The notes under the pieces: model-generated | Databases searched by the model: none | What the model was told of the DNA's origin: nothing | Seen by the model: the letters and a program-made list of their open reading frames with translations, nothing else | Program-made: the position numbers and the translations under genes | Shown: positions 1-9,633 of the stretch, piece by piece | Layout of the letters: each line of letters opens with the position of its first letter | Numbering within the stretch: the first letter of the stretch is position 1 | DNA from: Micromonospora rubida | Lineage (GTDB): Bacteria; Actinomycetota; Actinomycetes; Mycobacteriales; Micromonosporaceae | Assembly: GCF_009908295.1 (NCBI RefSeq) | Contig: NZ_JAAALO010000002.1 | Location: forward strand, 533,490-597,489 | Direction: 5' to 3' | DNA length: 64,000 nucleotides

Positions 1-26
1 CCGACCACCTGAGTCGACGGCACCAC

Positions 27-63
27 CGAGGGGCGCTCCGGGCAGTTTCCGGGGCGCCCCTCG
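27..63. terminator. Hairpin terminator left of the DUF6350 gene
   Basis: Bases 27-36 are perfectly complementary to 54-63 (10 bp), with a further CCGG/CCGG pair inside the loop. It lies just downstream of the DUF6350 gene read on the minus strand. It also follows a TGA at 10-12 that could end a plus-strand gene lying outside the window, so it may serve both directions. The first 12 bases are too few to name that gene. Confidence 0.7.
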
Positions 64-73
64 GCGTGGGCCG

Positions 74-1366
74 TCAGGAAGCGGCCCGGCCCTTCGACAG
101 GGACCGGGTGGCGGCGGCGCCGAGCAGGGCGCCGGCCGCGACCACCGCCGTGGCCGCCCCGGCCACCTGCCACGGGACCGGGCCGATCTCGGCCAGCCGC
201 CCCCCGCCGAGCGGCCCGCCGGAGGCCCCCGCGAGCACCCCGAGCAGCAGCCCGGCGACCGGGCCGGCGAGGGCCGCCGGCACCAGCAGGGCGGGCCAGG
301 CCAGCTCCGTCCGCTGGGCGGCGGCCCGCCGCATCAGCCGGCGGGCGAGCAGGCAACCGGCGGCCATGCCGGCCAGGACCGGGATCGCGAGCAGGGCCGC
401 CCCGAATCCGTCCACCGGCCCGCTGGGCAGGCCGGCCAACAGCGGTAGGGCCGGCAGCGCGCCGAGCGAGACCTCACTGGCGCGTACGACGGTGTCGGCG
501 CCGACGGCGAACCCGGGGCCGAGCAGGTAGCTGGCGGACCAGACCGTGGCGTTCGGCGCGTAGGCGAGGCTGACCAGGGTGATCCCGGCCTGCCCGGCCA
601 CCCCCGTGCGGTACGCCCCGATCATGTCCGCCGCATCCCCGCCGCCGGTGGCGATCGACAGCCCGGCTACTCCCGCCCCCGCCCCCAGCAGCAGCAGCCC
701 GGCGACCAGGCCGGTGCGCACCCCGTCCCGCGCCGGGGCGGGCACCCGCTCGACGAGCAGGCCGGCCACGCCGGTGGTGCGGGCCGCCCCGGCCAGGGCC
801 GCGAACGCGCCGAAGATTGCGAAGGTCCCGCCGGCGCGGATCGGGGACACCGCCGGCCCGCCGACGCCGGCCAGCACCGCGGCGAGGGTGCCGAGCAACG
901 CGTACCCGACGCCGACCGCGCCGGCGGCGGTGAGCGCCTGGCGCGGCGAGCGCCCGCCCCGGGCCCCGATTGCCCGGCTGGTGTGCACGCCGGCCCGGAA
1001 AAGCCGCCAGACCGCCAGCACCGTGAGCGCCACCGGGGCCAGGCCGACCGGGCCGGCGTCGGTGGCCAACGGGACACCGTGGCCGAGCAGCCAGCCGCCC
1101 AGGCCGGCGCGCAGCGCCCCGGCGACGGAGCCGGCGTCCTCGCTGAGCTGGGCGAGCCCGAGCACCAGCGCGACCGGCAGGTACGACGTGAGCGCGGCCC
1201 AGGTGGCGGCGACCCCGGCGGCGACCGCGAGCGGAGCCCGGCTGCGGCGGGCCTCCCCGGCCCGGGGCGCGGGCACCCGGGGACCCGGTGGGCGGCCGGC
1301 GGGCCGGTCGTCGGCGCCCACCCCGGCGGCCGGACGGCGGGGCTGATCAGGGGTGACGGAGGACAT
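74..1366 (-). CDS. DUF6350 polytopic membrane protein (PerM-like)
   Basis: A protein of 430 residues that is nearly all hydrophobic helices separated by short Gly/Ala/Arg loops. It matches the actinobacterial DUF6350 family, sometimes annotated as cell division protein PerM. The N-terminal 50 residues are Pro/Arg-rich and cytoplasmic-looking, and membrane segments follow to the C-terminus. I start at the ATG at 1366. An upstream in-frame ATG at 1429 would add 21 poorly conserved residues. No catalytic motif is visible and the role is not established from sequence. The gene is transcribed alone, divergent from the DUF4190-like gene, and ends at the hairpin at 27-63. Confidence 0.8.
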   Translation of the reverse strand: MSSVTPDQPRRPAAGVGADDRPAGRPPGPRVPAPRAGEARRSRAPLAVAAGVAATWAALTSYLPVALVLGLAQLSEDAGSVAGALRAGLGGWLLGHGVPLATDAGPVGLAPVALTVLAVWRLFRAGVHTSRAIGARGGRSPRQALTAAGAVGVGYALLGTLAAVLAGVGGPAVSPIRAGGTFAIFGAFAALAGAARTTGVAGLLVERVPAPARDGVRTGLVAGLLLLGAGAGVAGLSIATGGGDAADMIGAYRTGVAGQAGITLVSLAYAPNATVWSASYLLGPGFAVGADTVVRASEVSLGALPALPLLAGLPSGPVDGFGAALLAIPVLAGMAAGCLLARRLMRRAAAQRTELAWPALLVPAALAGPVAGLLLGVLAGASGGPLGGGRLAEIGPVPWQVAGAATAVVAAGALLGAAATRSLSKGRAAS

Positions 1367-1569
1367 CGCGTCTACTCTGGCACGCCGCGCCGTCGGGGGC
1401 AGTCCGATACCGCGCCCGATCGGCAGCAAGTTCGTGATCCACCGACTTGTCGCCCGCTATCCGGTCTAGCCTCGGCCCAGGACCCGAACTCTTCCCGTCG
1501 CGGCCTCTTCCGGGTACCGGCCGGCGTCGGCCGGCCGGAGCAGCCGACGCAGACCGCTCGGAGGTAGCC

Positions 1570-1836
1570 GTGAATGCTCCGTATCCACCGCCGCCGCCGC
1601 CACCGGCCGCCGGCCGGGACCGCACCACGCTGTGGGGCGTGCTCGGCATCGTCCTGGGCCTGATCTGTTGCGGCGTCCTCGGCATCGTCTTCGGGTACCT
1701 GTCTGTCCGGGACGCCAAACGGTACGGCCAGTCGCCGGTGCTGGGCTACCTCGCCATCGCGTTCGGCGTGATCAACATCATCGGCAGCGCGATCCTGCGG
1801 GCGCGCGGCAACTACCCGTTCTGGAACAACGACTGA
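1570..1836 (+). CDS. Small DUF4190-like membrane protein
   Basis: Codes for 88 residues. A proline-rich N-terminus (seven prolines in a row near residue 6) is followed by two hydrophobic helices separated by a short polar stretch containing SVRDAKRYGQS. This is the usual shape of DUF4190 proteins in actinomycetes. The GTG start at 1570 is chosen because GGAGG sits at 1560-1564, five bases upstream. The gene faces sucD, and the hairpin at 1849-1878 separates them. The function of the family is unknown; it is probably a membrane protein with a proline-rich cytoplasmic tail. Confidence 0.7.
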   Translation: MNAPYPPPPPPPAAGRDRTTLWGVLGIVLGLICCGVLGIVFGYLSVRDAKRYGQSPVLGYLAIAFGVINIIGSAILRARGNYPFWNND

Positions 1837-1848
1837 TCTGTACGACGC

Positions 1849-1878
1849 GAGGGGGCCGACCGCCCGGTCGACCCCCTC
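1849..1878. terminator. Bidirectional terminator between DUF4190-like gene and sucD
   Basis: GAGGGGG at 1849-1855 pairs with CCCCCTC at 1872-1878, and GACC/GGTC pair inside around a four-base loop, with a single mismatch between. It sits in the 60-bp gap between two convergent stop codons, so it can serve both transcripts. Confidence 0.75.
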
Positions 1879-1896
1879 TGCGCGGACTCAGGCGGC

Positions 1897-2784
1897 TCAG
1901 CCTGCGGACATGATCTCCCGCATCAGCTTGGCGGTCTCGGTCGGGGTCTTGCCGACCTTCACGCCGACGGCCTCCAGCGCCTCCTTCTTCGCCTCGGCGG
2001 TGCCCGCCGAGCCGGAGATGATCGCGCCGGCGTGGCCCATGGTCTTGCCGGGCGGGGCGGTGAAGCCGGCGATGTAGCCGACCACCGGCTTGGTCACGTT
2101 CGCCTTGATGAAGTCGGCGGCCCGCTCCTCGGCGTCGCCGCCGATCTCGCCGATCATCACGATCGCGTCGGTCTCCGGGTCGGCCTCGAACGCGGCCAGG
2201 GCGTCGATGTGGGTGGTCCCGATGATCGGGTCGCCGCCGATGCCGACGCAGGTCGAGAAGCCGATGTCGCGCAACTCGTACATCATCTGGTAGGTCAGCG
2301 TGCCGCTCTTGCTGACCAGGCCGATCCGGCCGGTGCCGGTGATGTCGGCCGGGATGATGCCGGCGTTGGAGGCGCCCGGCGAGGCGATGCCCGGGCAGTT
2401 CGGCCCGATGATCCGGGTCCGCTCCCCCTTGGCCACGTTGTACGCCCAGAACGTGGCGGTGTCGTGCACCGGCACGCCCTCGGTGATCACCACGGCCAGC
2501 GGGATCTCGGCATCGATCGCCTCGATCACGGCGGCCTTGGTGAACTGCGGCGGGACGAAGATCACCGTGACGTCGGCACCGGTCTGGGCCATGGCCTCGG
2601 CGACGGTCGCGAAGACCGGCAGCGCGGTGCCGTCGAAGTCCACGGTCTGGCCCGCCTTACGCGGGTTGGTGCCGCCGACGACGTCGGTGCCGGCGGCAAG
2701 CATCCGCCGGGTGTGCTTGGAACCCTCGGAACCGGTCATCCCCTGCACGATGACCTTCGAGTTCTTGGTCAGCCAGATAGCCAT
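1897..2784 (-). CDS. sucD: Succinyl-CoA synthetase alpha subunit
   Basis: SucD carries the CoA-binding Rossmann domain and the phosphorylated histidine of the TCA-cycle enzyme that converts succinyl-CoA, NDP and phosphate to succinate, CoA and NTP. Its 295 residues are normal for the family. The N-terminus [21 protein letters not shown] holds the CoA-binding start. [12 protein letters not shown] lies mid-protein, and the active-site histidine is in GHAGAIISG near the C-terminus. The ATG at 2784 follows the sucC stop by two bases, so the two subunits are translationally linked in the order sucC-sucD. Transcription ends at the hairpin 1849-1878. Confidence 0.97.
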   Translation of the reverse strand: MAIWLTKNSKVIVQGMTGSEGSKHTRRMLAAGTDVVGGTNPRKAGQTVDFDGTALPVFATVAEAMAQTGADVTVIFVPPQFTKAAVIEAIDAEIPLAVVITEGVPVHDTATFWAYNVAKGERTRIIGPNCPGIASPGASNAGIIPADITGTGRIGLVSKSGTLTYQMMYELRDIGFSTCVGIGGDPIIGTTHIDALAAFEADPETDAIVMIGEIGGDAEERAADFIKANVTKPVVGYIAGFTAPPGKTMGHAGAIISGSAGTAEAKKEALEAVGVKVGKTPTETAKLMREIMSAG

Positions 2785-2786
2785 GA

Positions 2787-3965
2787 TCAGACCCCCGCAG
2801 CCGCCAGCTCGGCGGCCCGCTCGGCCGCGCCATCCATGGTGTCGACCCGCTGTACCAGCGGGTTGTTCGCGCCGTCGAGGATCGCCCGACCGGCCTCGGC
2901 GTTGTTGCCGTCGAGGCGGACCACGAGCGGCTTGGTGACCTTCTCGCCGCGCTGCTCCAACAGGGCCAGCGCCTGCACGATGCCGTTGGCGACCTCGTCG
3001 CAGGCGGTGATGCCGCCGAAGACGTTGACGAACACGCTGCGCACCGACGGGTCGGACAGGACGATCTCCAGCCCGTTCGCCATCACGGCGGCGCTGGCGC
3101 CGCCGCCGATGTCGAGGAAGTTGGCCGGCTTGACGCCGCCGTGCCGCTCGCCCGCGTACGCGACCACGTCGAGGGTCGACATGACCAGGCCCGCGCCGTT
3201 GCCGATGATCCCGACCTCGCCGTCGAGCTTGACGTAGTTGAGGTCCTTCTCCTTGGCGGCCTGCTCCAGCGGGTCCACCGCGGCCTGGTCGACCAGGGCC
3301 TCGTGGTCGGGGTGCCGGAACCCGGCGTTCTCGTCCAGGGTCACCTTGGCGTCGAGCAGCAGCAGCTTGCCGTCGCTCGTCGTCGCCAGCGGGTTCACCT
3401 CGACCAGCGTGGCGTCCTCGGCGACGAACGCCTGCCACAGCCCGACGGCGACGTCGACGACCTGGTCGGCGACGTCGGCGGGGAAGTTGGCGGCGGTGAC
3501 GATCTCGCGGGCCTTGGCCTCGTCGACGCCCTTGACGGCGTCGATCGGGGCCTTGACGACCTTGTCCGGGGTCTCGGCGGCGACCTGCTCGATGTCCATA
3601 CCGCCGGCGACGCTGGCGATGCAGAGGAAGGTGCGGTTCGCCCGGTCGAGCAGGTACGAGAAGTAGTACTCCTCGGCCACGTCCGCGGTCACGGTGATCA
3701 TGACCTTGTGGACCGTGTGACCCTTGATGTCCATGCCGAGGATGTCGGTGGCACGGGCCACCGTCTCATCCGCGCCCTCGGCCAGCTTGACGCCGCCGGC
3801 CTTTCCTCGGCCGCCGACCTTCACCTGCGCCTTGACGACCACGCGACCGCCGAGGCGTTCGGCGATCGCGCGGGCCTCCTCCGGGGTGTTGGCGACGCCG
3901 CCAGCGAGCACGGGCAAGCCGTGCCGCTCGAACAGGTCCCGCCCCTGGTACTCGTACAGGTCCAC
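2787..3965 (-). CDS. sucC: Succinyl-CoA synthetase beta subunit
   Basis: The beta subunit (392 residues) has an N-terminal ATP-grasp fold that binds the nucleotide and a C-terminal flavodoxin-like domain that completes the active site with SucD. The N-terminus begins [16 protein letters not shown], the standard SucC opening. [15 protein letters not shown] and the GGG/NVFGG phosphate-binding loops are present. The GTG at 3965 matches the family N-terminus. An upstream in-frame ATG at 4043 would add 26 low-complexity residues not typical of SucC. It forms the first gene of a sucCD operon reading away from the 3966-4347 spacer. Confidence 0.96.
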   Translation of the reverse strand: MDLYEYQGRDLFERHGLPVLAGGVANTPEEARAIAERLGGRVVVKAQVKVGGRGKAGGVKLAEGADETVARATDILGMDIKGHTVHKVMITVTADVAEEYYFSYLLDRANRTFLCIASVAGGMDIEQVAAETPDKVVKAPIDAVKGVDEAKAREIVTAANFPADVADQVVDVAVGLWQAFVAEDATLVEVNPLATTSDGKLLLLDAKVTLDENAGFRHPDHEALVDQAAVDPLEQAAKEKDLNYVKLDGEVGIIGNGAGLVMSTLDVVAYAGERHGGVKPANFLDIGGGASAAVMANGLEIVLSDPSVRSVFVNVFGGITACDEVANGIVQALALLEQRGEKVTKPLVVRLDGNNAEAGRAILDGANNPLVQRVDTMDGAAERAAELAAAGV

Positions 3966-4347
3966 GATTGCGCGTCCCGTCCCGTCTCCGCGGCGCGCCG
4001 TCGCGCCGCCACCAGCGTGTGAAAACAGTTTGACGCCTGTCATCAGTTGAAACAGGCCATTGGGCGCAGCCTAGCGAGGTCGGCACGGGCGGCAACCGAG
4101 CGGGTGCACGGTGTGCCCTAATCCACAACCGGCCCAGTGGCCCCCGTGCGCCCCGGATCCGGGCAGCCCCGCGTGCTCGCCGGTGGGCGGCCTGACGTGG
4201 GATTCCTGTCGACGATGTTCGGCGGGCCGCGTAACCCCCTGGCCAGGGCTTCGTTGAGTCAGATGTCGGAGCGCTGCTGGTCAGCGCAACGGCGGGAGAC
4301 GGCCGATGCCCTGTCGGTCGAGGGGTGGCGGCGGGGCATCGTGCATA
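3966..4347. other. Intergenic leader region of sucCD
   Basis: A 380-bp spacer between the sucC start and the terminator of the B12-binding gene. It should contain the sucCD promoter on the minus strand, but I could not pick a clear -35/-10 pair. No convincing small ORF, tRNA or riboswitch fold was seen. Confidence 0.5.
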
Positions 4348-4384
4348 GAGGGGCCGGACGTGTGAGGGGTGCGTCCGGCCCCTC
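4348..4384 (-). terminator. Terminator of the B12-binding protein gene
   Basis: A perfect 13-bp stem (4348-4360 with 4372-4384) closes an 11-base loop. It begins about 30 bases beyond the stop codon of the minus-strand gene at 4418. There is no run of T, as is common in high-GC actinobacteria. Confidence 0.8.
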
Positions 4385-4417
4385 CCCCGTGTCTGGGGGA
4401 GGGTGCCGACCGCCGGG

Positions 4418-4822
4418 TCAGGCGACCGGCTGGGCGACGTTGGCCCGGACCCACTCCACGATCGACCGGGTGGTCGCGCCCGGGGTGAAGACCTTCGCGA
4501 CGCCGAGCCGCTCCAACTCGGGGAGGTCGGCGTCCGGGATAATGCCGCCGCCGAAGACGACGATGTCGCGCGCGTCCCGCTCACCGAGCAGCTCGATGAC
4601 CCGCCGGAACAGCGTCATGTGCGCCCCGGACAGCACGGAGAGCCCGACGGCGTCGGCGTCCTCCTGGATGGCGGTTTCCACGATCTGCTCCGGGGTCTGG
4701 TGCAGGCCGGTGTAGATGACCTCCATGCCGGCGTCCCGCAGGGCACGGGCGACCACCTTGGCCCCGCGGTCGTGGCCGTCGAGGCCCGGCTTCGCGACGA
4801 CGACCCGGATACGAGAGCTCAT
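4418..4822 (-). CDS. Stand-alone cobalamin B12-binding protein (mutase small-subunit type)
   Basis: A 134-residue single-domain protein with the base-off/His-on B12 motif DGHDRG at residues 15-20, followed by LSGAHM and GGGIIPDAD loops that cradle the corrin tail. This is the C-terminal domain of methylmalonyl-CoA-type mutases occurring alone, as in the small subunit (IcmB) of isobutyryl-CoA mutase. It would pair with a large substrate-binding subunit encoded elsewhere, since none is in this window. The ATG at 4822 follows a GAAAGGTG ribosome site. The exact mutase it serves (isobutyryl-, methylmalonyl- or ethylmalonyl-CoA) cannot be told from this domain alone. Confidence 0.88.
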   Translation of the reverse strand: MSSRIRVVVAKPGLDGHDRGAKVVARALRDAGMEVIYTGLHQTPEQIVETAIQEDADAVGLSVLSGAHMTLFRRVIELLGERDARDIVVFGGGIIPDADLPELERLGVAKVFTPGATTRSIVEWVRANVAQPVA

Positions 4823-5068
4823 CAGCGGACACCTTTCGAGGCGCTACGACTGTCACCTGAACGAACGGTAACCCGACCGGCCGAGCCCGGGGAATCCGGG
4901 CGTCCGAACCATGGGAAGCGTAGGGGCGCGGGCCAGGTTCGGACATTCGGTGGGCGACGTCACTCTGCGCGACGAAAGGGCAGCGGCGAGGGCATACGCC
5001 CACCGTGACGAGTTCAGACAATAGCGGACACAAACGGACGGATCGACACGCCAATTACCGGGTCTGGC

Positions 5069-5097
5069 TTGTGACCGGCGTGGTGGTTGGCTAACGT
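5069..5097 (+). promoter_or_regulatory. Candidate sigma70-type promoter of the first M23 peptidase
   Basis: TTGTGA at 5069-5074 and TAACGT at 5092-5097 are spaced by 17 bp, about 115 bases before the GTG start at 5211. The rest of the 4823-5210 spacer, between divergent genes, shows no other clear element. Confidence 0.4.
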
Positions 5098-5210
5098 GAC
5101 CACGGTTGTCATCAGGTCCACCGACGGGTGACGACGCGGCCAGCCGACGTTCACCACCGCTTCACGGGCGCCGGCCGACCGCTTCGGAACCCCGACAACG
5201 GAGGGTGTGC

Positions 5211-5924
5211 GTGCGCCAGCGCCTGTCGTCTGAGCCCGATCGATATCGCGGCCGCCGCCGCGTACCCACCCCCCCGCGCAGCCGCTACGCAGCCGTCGTC
5301 ACCACCGCGTTCGTCGGTGCGGGCATGGTCGCGCTCGGCGCGGCCGCGCTGCCGGACGCCAAGAGCGTCAGCCCGTCGGTGCTCGACGAGCTCAAGCAGG
5401 CGTCGATCACCAGCCAGGACGTCGCAGCCCGCGCCGGCTCCGACGACCGGGCCTCCCGGGACAGTCGGGTGGAGACGAAGGCCTCCACCGAGCAGGACGT
5501 CTGGCTCCTGCCCCTGCAGGGTTACGACTTCAACACGCCCTACGGCATGCGCTGGGGCAAGCTGCACACCGGCGTCGACCTGGCCGCCCCGGAGGGCACC
5601 CCCTACGTCGCCATCCACGACGGCACCGTCACCAAGGCCGGCTGGTTCGGCGGCTACGGCTACACGGTCATCGTCAAGCACGCCGACGGCAGCGAGGCCA
5701 TCTACGGCCACTCCTCCACGGTGACCGTCAAGGAGGGCCAGCAGGTCAAGGCCGGCGACCAGCTCGGCCTGGTCGGCAACACCGGCCACTCCTACGGCGC
5801 GCACCTGCACCTGGAGATCCATGTCAACGGGGATCCACGGGACCCGGTGCCGTGGCTCCAGGACCGCGGAGTGGACATCAAGATGCAAGTCGAGGCATTT
5901 TACGACGACGTGACCACGCCCTGA
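5211..5924 (+). CDS. M23 family metallopeptidase, membrane-anchored
   Basis: Predicted cell-wall endopeptidase of the LytM/lysostaphin type, 237 residues. A basic N-terminus and one hydrophobic segment (about residues 26-46) act as signal anchor, a linker of about 60 residues follows, and the M23 domain fills residues 100-225. Zinc ligands are visible as HTGVDLA (H119, D123) and GAHLHLEI (H198, H200). The GTG at 5211 is preferred because GGAGGG lies at 5200-5205. The earlier in-frame GTG at 5205 overlaps that site. Transcription ends at a strong intrinsic terminator at 5945. A second M23 gene follows on the same strand. Substrate is presumably peptidoglycan cross-bridges, an inference from the family. 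Confidence 0.88.
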   Translation: MRQRLSSEPDRYRGRRRVPTPPRSRYAAVVTTAFVGAGMVALGAAALPDAKSVSPSVLDELKQASITSQDVAARAGSDDRASRDSRVETKASTEQDVWLLPLQGYDFNTPYGMRWGKLHTGVDLAAPEGTPYVAIHDGTVTKAGWFGGYGYTVIVKHADGSEAIYGHSSTVTVKEGQQVKAGDQLGLVGNTGHSYGAHLHLEIHVNGDPRDPVPWLQDRGVDIKMQVEAFYDDVTTP

Positions 5925-5944
5925 CGCTGAGCATCGCCCGTTGG

Positions 5945-5976
5945 CCGCCCGGATCAGTCGATCCGGGCGGTTTTTT
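5945..5976 (+). terminator. Rho-independent terminator with T-tract
   Basis: An 11-bp perfect stem (5945-5955 with 5960-5970), a 4-base loop and six T residues at 5971-5976. This is the only terminator in the window with a full canonical T run, placed 20 bases after the M23 stop codon. Confidence 0.93.
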
Positions 5977-6197
5977 CGTGGTCGCCCCCGCCGAATGTCT
6001 GCTACGCCACACCGCAAGATGTGGCCGGCCACACCCCCGCCATGATCACTTATCGGGATGAAGCAGTCCGGGACGGGACGGAACGGGCGGGAGTCGGCTG
6101 CGGACGGGCCGGCGGAACCCCGCCCCTACCCACCGGCCAACAGCGCAAACACCAAGATTTCGAGGTCCCTGCCCCTCGAAGACGTGAAGGTCCCGCC

Positions 6198-6977
6198 GTG
6201 CAGGAAGAGAACATCCGCAACGAGAACACCCCAGACGCGCCGACCCGCCACCGCCTGCGCCCCCGACGCGGCGGACGGGCCCTGGTGATCGGCGCGGCAG
6301 CCCTGGTCGGGCTCGGCCTCGCCGGCGTCGCCGTCGCCACCACGGGCGGCGGAGACGAGCCGACCCCGGCCGCCGTGGCGATCGACGCCCAGGCCCGCGC
6401 CGAGGCCGCCGACCGGGCCGACCGCTCCGCCCGCGAGTCGGCCGAACCGGTCACCCCGTCCGCCAGCCCCACCACCCCGTCGCCGAGCCCGTCGAGCGCC
6501 AGCGCCAGCCCGACGAAGCAGGCCGCCACGAAGCCCAAGCCGAAGACCACGCCGAAGAAGACCAGCAAGCCCGCGCCGGCCTGGGTCATCCCGATGGCGG
6601 GCGCCCAGATCACCTCCTGCTTCGGCCAACGGTGGGGCACCCTGCACGCCGGCATCGACTTCGCCCTGCCCGCGGGCACCCCGATCCACGTCGCCGCGGC
6701 GGGCACCGTGGTCAAGGCCGGTGACGTCGGCGACGGGTACGGCATCTCCGTCTTCGTCGACCACGGCAACGGCTACCTGACCCACTACGCCCACCAGAGC
6801 CGCACCGCCGTCAGCGAGGGCGCGAAGGTCAAGGCGGGACAGGTCATCGGCTACGAGGGCTCCACCGGCGACTCCACCGGCCCGCACCTGCACTTCGAGG
6901 TGCACCAGGGCCAGATGTGGAACCAGATCGACCCCGCGCCGTTCCTGCGCGCCCGGGGCATCGACGTGGCCTGCTGA
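6198..6977 (+). CDS. M23 family metallopeptidase with low-complexity stalk
   Basis: Codes for 259 residues. A single hydrophobic helix (about 27-48) is followed by an extended Ser/Pro/Thr then Lys/Pro linker (about 80-128) that could span the cell wall. A C-terminal M23 domain has HAGIDFA (H150, D154) and GPHLHFEV (H230, H232). The GTG at 6198 is chosen for the GAAGG at 6186-6190. The domain is homologous to the neighbour at 5211 but the stalk is unrelated, so the pair probably arose from an old duplication with separate targeting. A lone Cys near the start of the catalytic domain and one at the C-terminus could form a disulfide outside the cell. Confidence 0.88.
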   Translation: MQEENIRNENTPDAPTRHRLRPRRGGRALVIGAAALVGLGLAGVAVATTGGGDEPTPAAVAIDAQARAEAADRADRSARESAEPVTPSASPTTPSPSPSSASASPTKQAATKPKPKTTPKKTSKPAPAWVIPMAGAQITSCFGQRWGTLHAGIDFALPAGTPIHVAAAGTVVKAGDVGDGYGISVFVDHGNGYLTHYAHQSRTAVSEGAKVKAGQVIGYEGSTGDSTGPHLHFEVHQGQMWNQIDPAPFLRARGIDVAC

Positions 6978-6980
6978 CAG

Positions 6981-7037
6981 CCGGCAGCACGCCGGCCCGG
7001 TCCGGCAGCACGCCGGCCGGGCCGGGTGGGCTGCCGG
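6981..7037. repeat. 17-bp direct repeat with alternative hairpins between convergent genes
   Basis: CCGGCAGCACGCCGGCC occurs at 6981-6997 and again at 7002-7018 (21-bp period). Either copy's CCGGCAGC can pair with GCTGCCGG at 7030-7037. The element fills the 72-bp gap between the M23 stop and the pcrA stop and is probably a two-way terminator with a duplicated left arm. Confidence 0.55.
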
Positions 7038-7049
7038 CGGGCAGGCGGG

Positions 7050-9440
7050 TCAGAGCTTGTCGACCGGGGCGTGCCGCAGCACCAGCCACATCGTCTGGTC
7101 GCCGAAGTCGATCTGCGCCCGCGCCCCGGGGCCGTGCCCCTCGACGGCGAGCACCCGGCCCAGGCCGTACCGCTGGTGGTTGACCCGGTCCCCGGCCGCC
7201 ACCTTGGGCCCCTGGGGCAGCTCACTGGCCGTGGTCAGCCGACTGCCGTCCACGCCGAGCCGCTTGGCCAGCTGGGCCGCCTTGGGCGTCCCCCCGGCGA
7301 AGCCGCCGGGGCGGTCCGCGCGACCGCCGACGCCGCCGCCACCCCCGGCCCACGAGGTGTACGTCCCCTCGGTGCGCTCCCAGCGCACCAGCTCGGGCGG
7401 CAGCTCCTCCAGGAACCGCGACGGCGGGTTGTAGGCCGGCTGCCCCCACGCCGAGCGGGTCACCGCGCGGGACAGGTAGAGCCGCTGCCGGGCCCGGGTG
7501 ATGCCCACGTACGCCAGCCGGCGCTCCTCCTCCAGCTCCCGGGTGTCGCCCAGCGAGCGCAGGTGCGGGAAGACGCCGTCCTCCAGCCCGGTGAGGAACA
7601 CCACCGGGAACTCCAGGCCCTTGGCGGTGTGCAGGGTCATCAGGGTGACCACGCCCTGGTGGTCCGGGTCGTCGGAGGGGATCTGGTCGGCGTCGGCGAC
7701 CAGCGCGACCTGCTCCAGGAAGCCGGCCAGGGTGGCCCGCTCCCCCTCGGCGCCCAGCGCCTCGACCCGCTCGGTGTACTCCCGGGCGACGCTGACCAGC
7801 TCCTGGAGGTTGTCCACCCGGCCGGCGTCCTGCGGGTCGAGGCTCTCCTCCAGCTCGGTGAGGTAGCCAGAGCGGGTGAGCAGCGCCTCCAGCACCTCCT
7901 CCGGGGTGCCGGTCTCGGCCAGCTCCCGCGCCCCGTCCAGCAGCGCGATGAAGTCGCCGATGCCGTTGGCCGCCCGACTGGAGATGCCCGGGGCGTCCTT
8001 GGCCCGGCGCAGCGCCGCGCCGAAGGAGACCCGGTCCCGGCCGGAGAGCGCCTCGACGCACGCCTCCGCGCGGTCGCCGATGCCCCGGCGGGGGGTGTTC
8101 AGGATGCGGCGCAGGCTGACCGTGTCGTCGTCGTTGACCACCGCGCGCAGGTAGGCCAGCGCGTCGCGGACCTCCTTGCGCTCGTAGAAGCGCACCCCGC
8201 CGACCACCTTGTAGGGCAGGCCGATCCGGATGAACACCTCCTCGAAGACCCGGGACTGGGCGTTGGTGCGATAGAAGACCGCCACGTCGCCGGGGCGGGC
8301 GGCACCGTCGTCGACCAGCCGGTCGACCTCCCGGCTCACCCAGTCCGCCTCGGCGTGCTCGGTGTCGGCGACGTACCCGACGATCTGCTCGCCCGCCCCC
8401 GCGTCGCTCCACAGCCGCTTGGGCTTGCGGGAGGTGTTCCGGCCGATCACCGCGTTGGCGGCGTTCAGGATGGTCTGGGTGGAGCGGTAGTTCTGCTCCA
8501 GCAGGATCGTCCGGGCGTCGGTGAAGTCCCGCTCGAACTCCAGGATGTTGCGGATCGTCGCGCCCCGGAACGCGTAGATCGACTGGTCGGCGTCGCCGAC
8601 CACGCACAGCTCCGCCGGCTCGATCCCCTCGGTGCCGGAGACCAGCTCCTTGATCAGCGTGTACTGGGCGTGGTTGGTGTCCTGGTACTCGTCGACCAGG
8701 ACGTGCCGGAACCGGCGGCGGTAGCTCTCCGCGACGTGCGGGTGCGACTGGAACAGGTGCACCGTCGTCATGATCAGGTCGTCGAAGTCCAGCGCGTGCG
8801 CCTCGCGAAGCCGCCGCTGGTAGAGCGTGTACGCCTCGGCGAGCGCCCGCTCGTTGGGGCCCTTGGCCCGGCCGGCGAACTCCTCCGGGTCGACCAGCTC
8901 GTTCTTCAGGTTGGAGACCTGGGCGGCCAGGCCGCGCGCCGGGTAGCGCTTCGGGTCGAGGTCCAGCTCGCGGGCGACCATCTGCATCAGCCGGCGGGAG
9001 TCGTCGGCGTCGTAGATCGAGAAGGTCGACTTCAGGCCGGCGTGCTCGTGCTCGGCCCGCAGGATCCGCACGCAGGCCGAGTGGAACGTCGACACCCACA
9101 TCAGCCGGGCGCGCGGGCCGACCAGGTGGGTCACCCGCTCCTTCATCTCACCGGCGGCCTTGTTGGTGAAGGTGATCGCGATGATCTCGCCGGGGTGCAC
9201 GTCCCGGGCGGCGAGCAGATATGCGATCCGGTGGGTGAGCACCCGGGTCTTGCCCGAGCCGGCGCCGGCCACGATCAGCAACGGCGAGCCGGCGTGGGTG
9301 ACGGCGTCACGCTGGGGCCCGTTCAGGCCCTCCACCAGCTGCTGCGGGTCGAGCCGGACCGGCGGGCCGGACCGGCGCGGCGGGGCCGACGCGGGCTCGG
9401 ACACGGACGGGGACGCGGGGATGTCGAAGAGAGGCTGCAT
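7050..9440 (-). CDS. pcrA: ATP-dependent DNA helicase PcrA (UvrD family)
   Basis: A superfamily 1A 3'-5' helicase of 796 residues, used in nucleotide excision repair, replication-fork rescue and clearing of RecA filaments. Motif I is AGAGSGKT at residues 58-65. Further motifs are DEYQD with GDADQSIYAFRGA, the QNYRST motif, and GLEFPVVF then ITRARQRLYLS near the end of the helicase core. The C-terminal 100 residues end in the Tudor-like RNA-polymerase-interaction module (DRVNHQRYGLGRVLAVEG) typical of PcrA/UvrD1. Length and order match the actinobacterial enzyme. It is transcribed alone, convergent with the M23 gene, and divergent from the phosphoesterase at 9634. Confidence 0.96.
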   Translation of the reverse strand: MQPLFDIPASPSVSEPASAPPRRSGPPVRLDPQQLVEGLNGPQRDAVTHAGSPLLIVAGAGSGKTRVLTHRIAYLLAARDVHPGEIIAITFTNKAAGEMKERVTHLVGPRARLMWVSTFHSACVRILRAEHEHAGLKSTFSIYDADDSRRLMQMVARELDLDPKRYPARGLAAQVSNLKNELVDPEEFAGRAKGPNERALAEAYTLYQRRLREAHALDFDDLIMTTVHLFQSHPHVAESYRRRFRHVLVDEYQDTNHAQYTLIKELVSGTEGIEPAELCVVGDADQSIYAFRGATIRNILEFERDFTDARTILLEQNYRSTQTILNAANAVIGRNTSRKPKRLWSDAGAGEQIVGYVADTEHAEADWVSREVDRLVDDGAARPGDVAVFYRTNAQSRVFEEVFIRIGLPYKVVGGVRFYERKEVRDALAYLRAVVNDDDTVSLRRILNTPRRGIGDRAEACVEALSGRDRVSFGAALRRAKDAPGISSRAANGIGDFIALLDGARELAETGTPEEVLEALLTRSGYLTELEESLDPQDAGRVDNLQELVSVAREYTERVEALGAEGERATLAGFLEQVALVADADQIPSDDPDHQGVVTLMTLHTAKGLEFPVVFLTGLEDGVFPHLRSLGDTRELEEERRLAYVGITRARQRLYLSRAVTRSAWGQPAYNPPSRFLEELPPELVRWERTEGTYTSWAGGGGGVGGRADRPGGFAGGTPKAAQLAKRLGVDGSRLTTASELPQGPKVAAGDRVNHQRYGLGRVLAVEGHGPGARAQIDFGDQTMWLVLRHAPVDKL

Positions 9441-9633
9441 CGCAGGGCGAGTCTATGCCGCCCGCCGGACACTTCCCGACTCACCGCCCCGCCCGCCGTG
9501 GCCCCCGTGGCCCGACGCGCAGCCCGAAGAGACCAACCCGTCACCCGACCGGCTCTGGCGCGGCCGTCCCCGATAAACGACGATGGCCGGGAAACCCCGG
9601 ATCCTCCCCCGTACACGATTTGGGAGAAAAACC

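Noticed and set aside
4850..6200. c-di-AMP (ydaO) riboswitch before either M23 gene
   Set aside because: Such riboswitches often precede actinobacterial cell-wall hydrolases and a few words such as GGAACCCCGACA near 5187 are suggestive, but the core conserved blocks and pairing pattern are not present in either leader.
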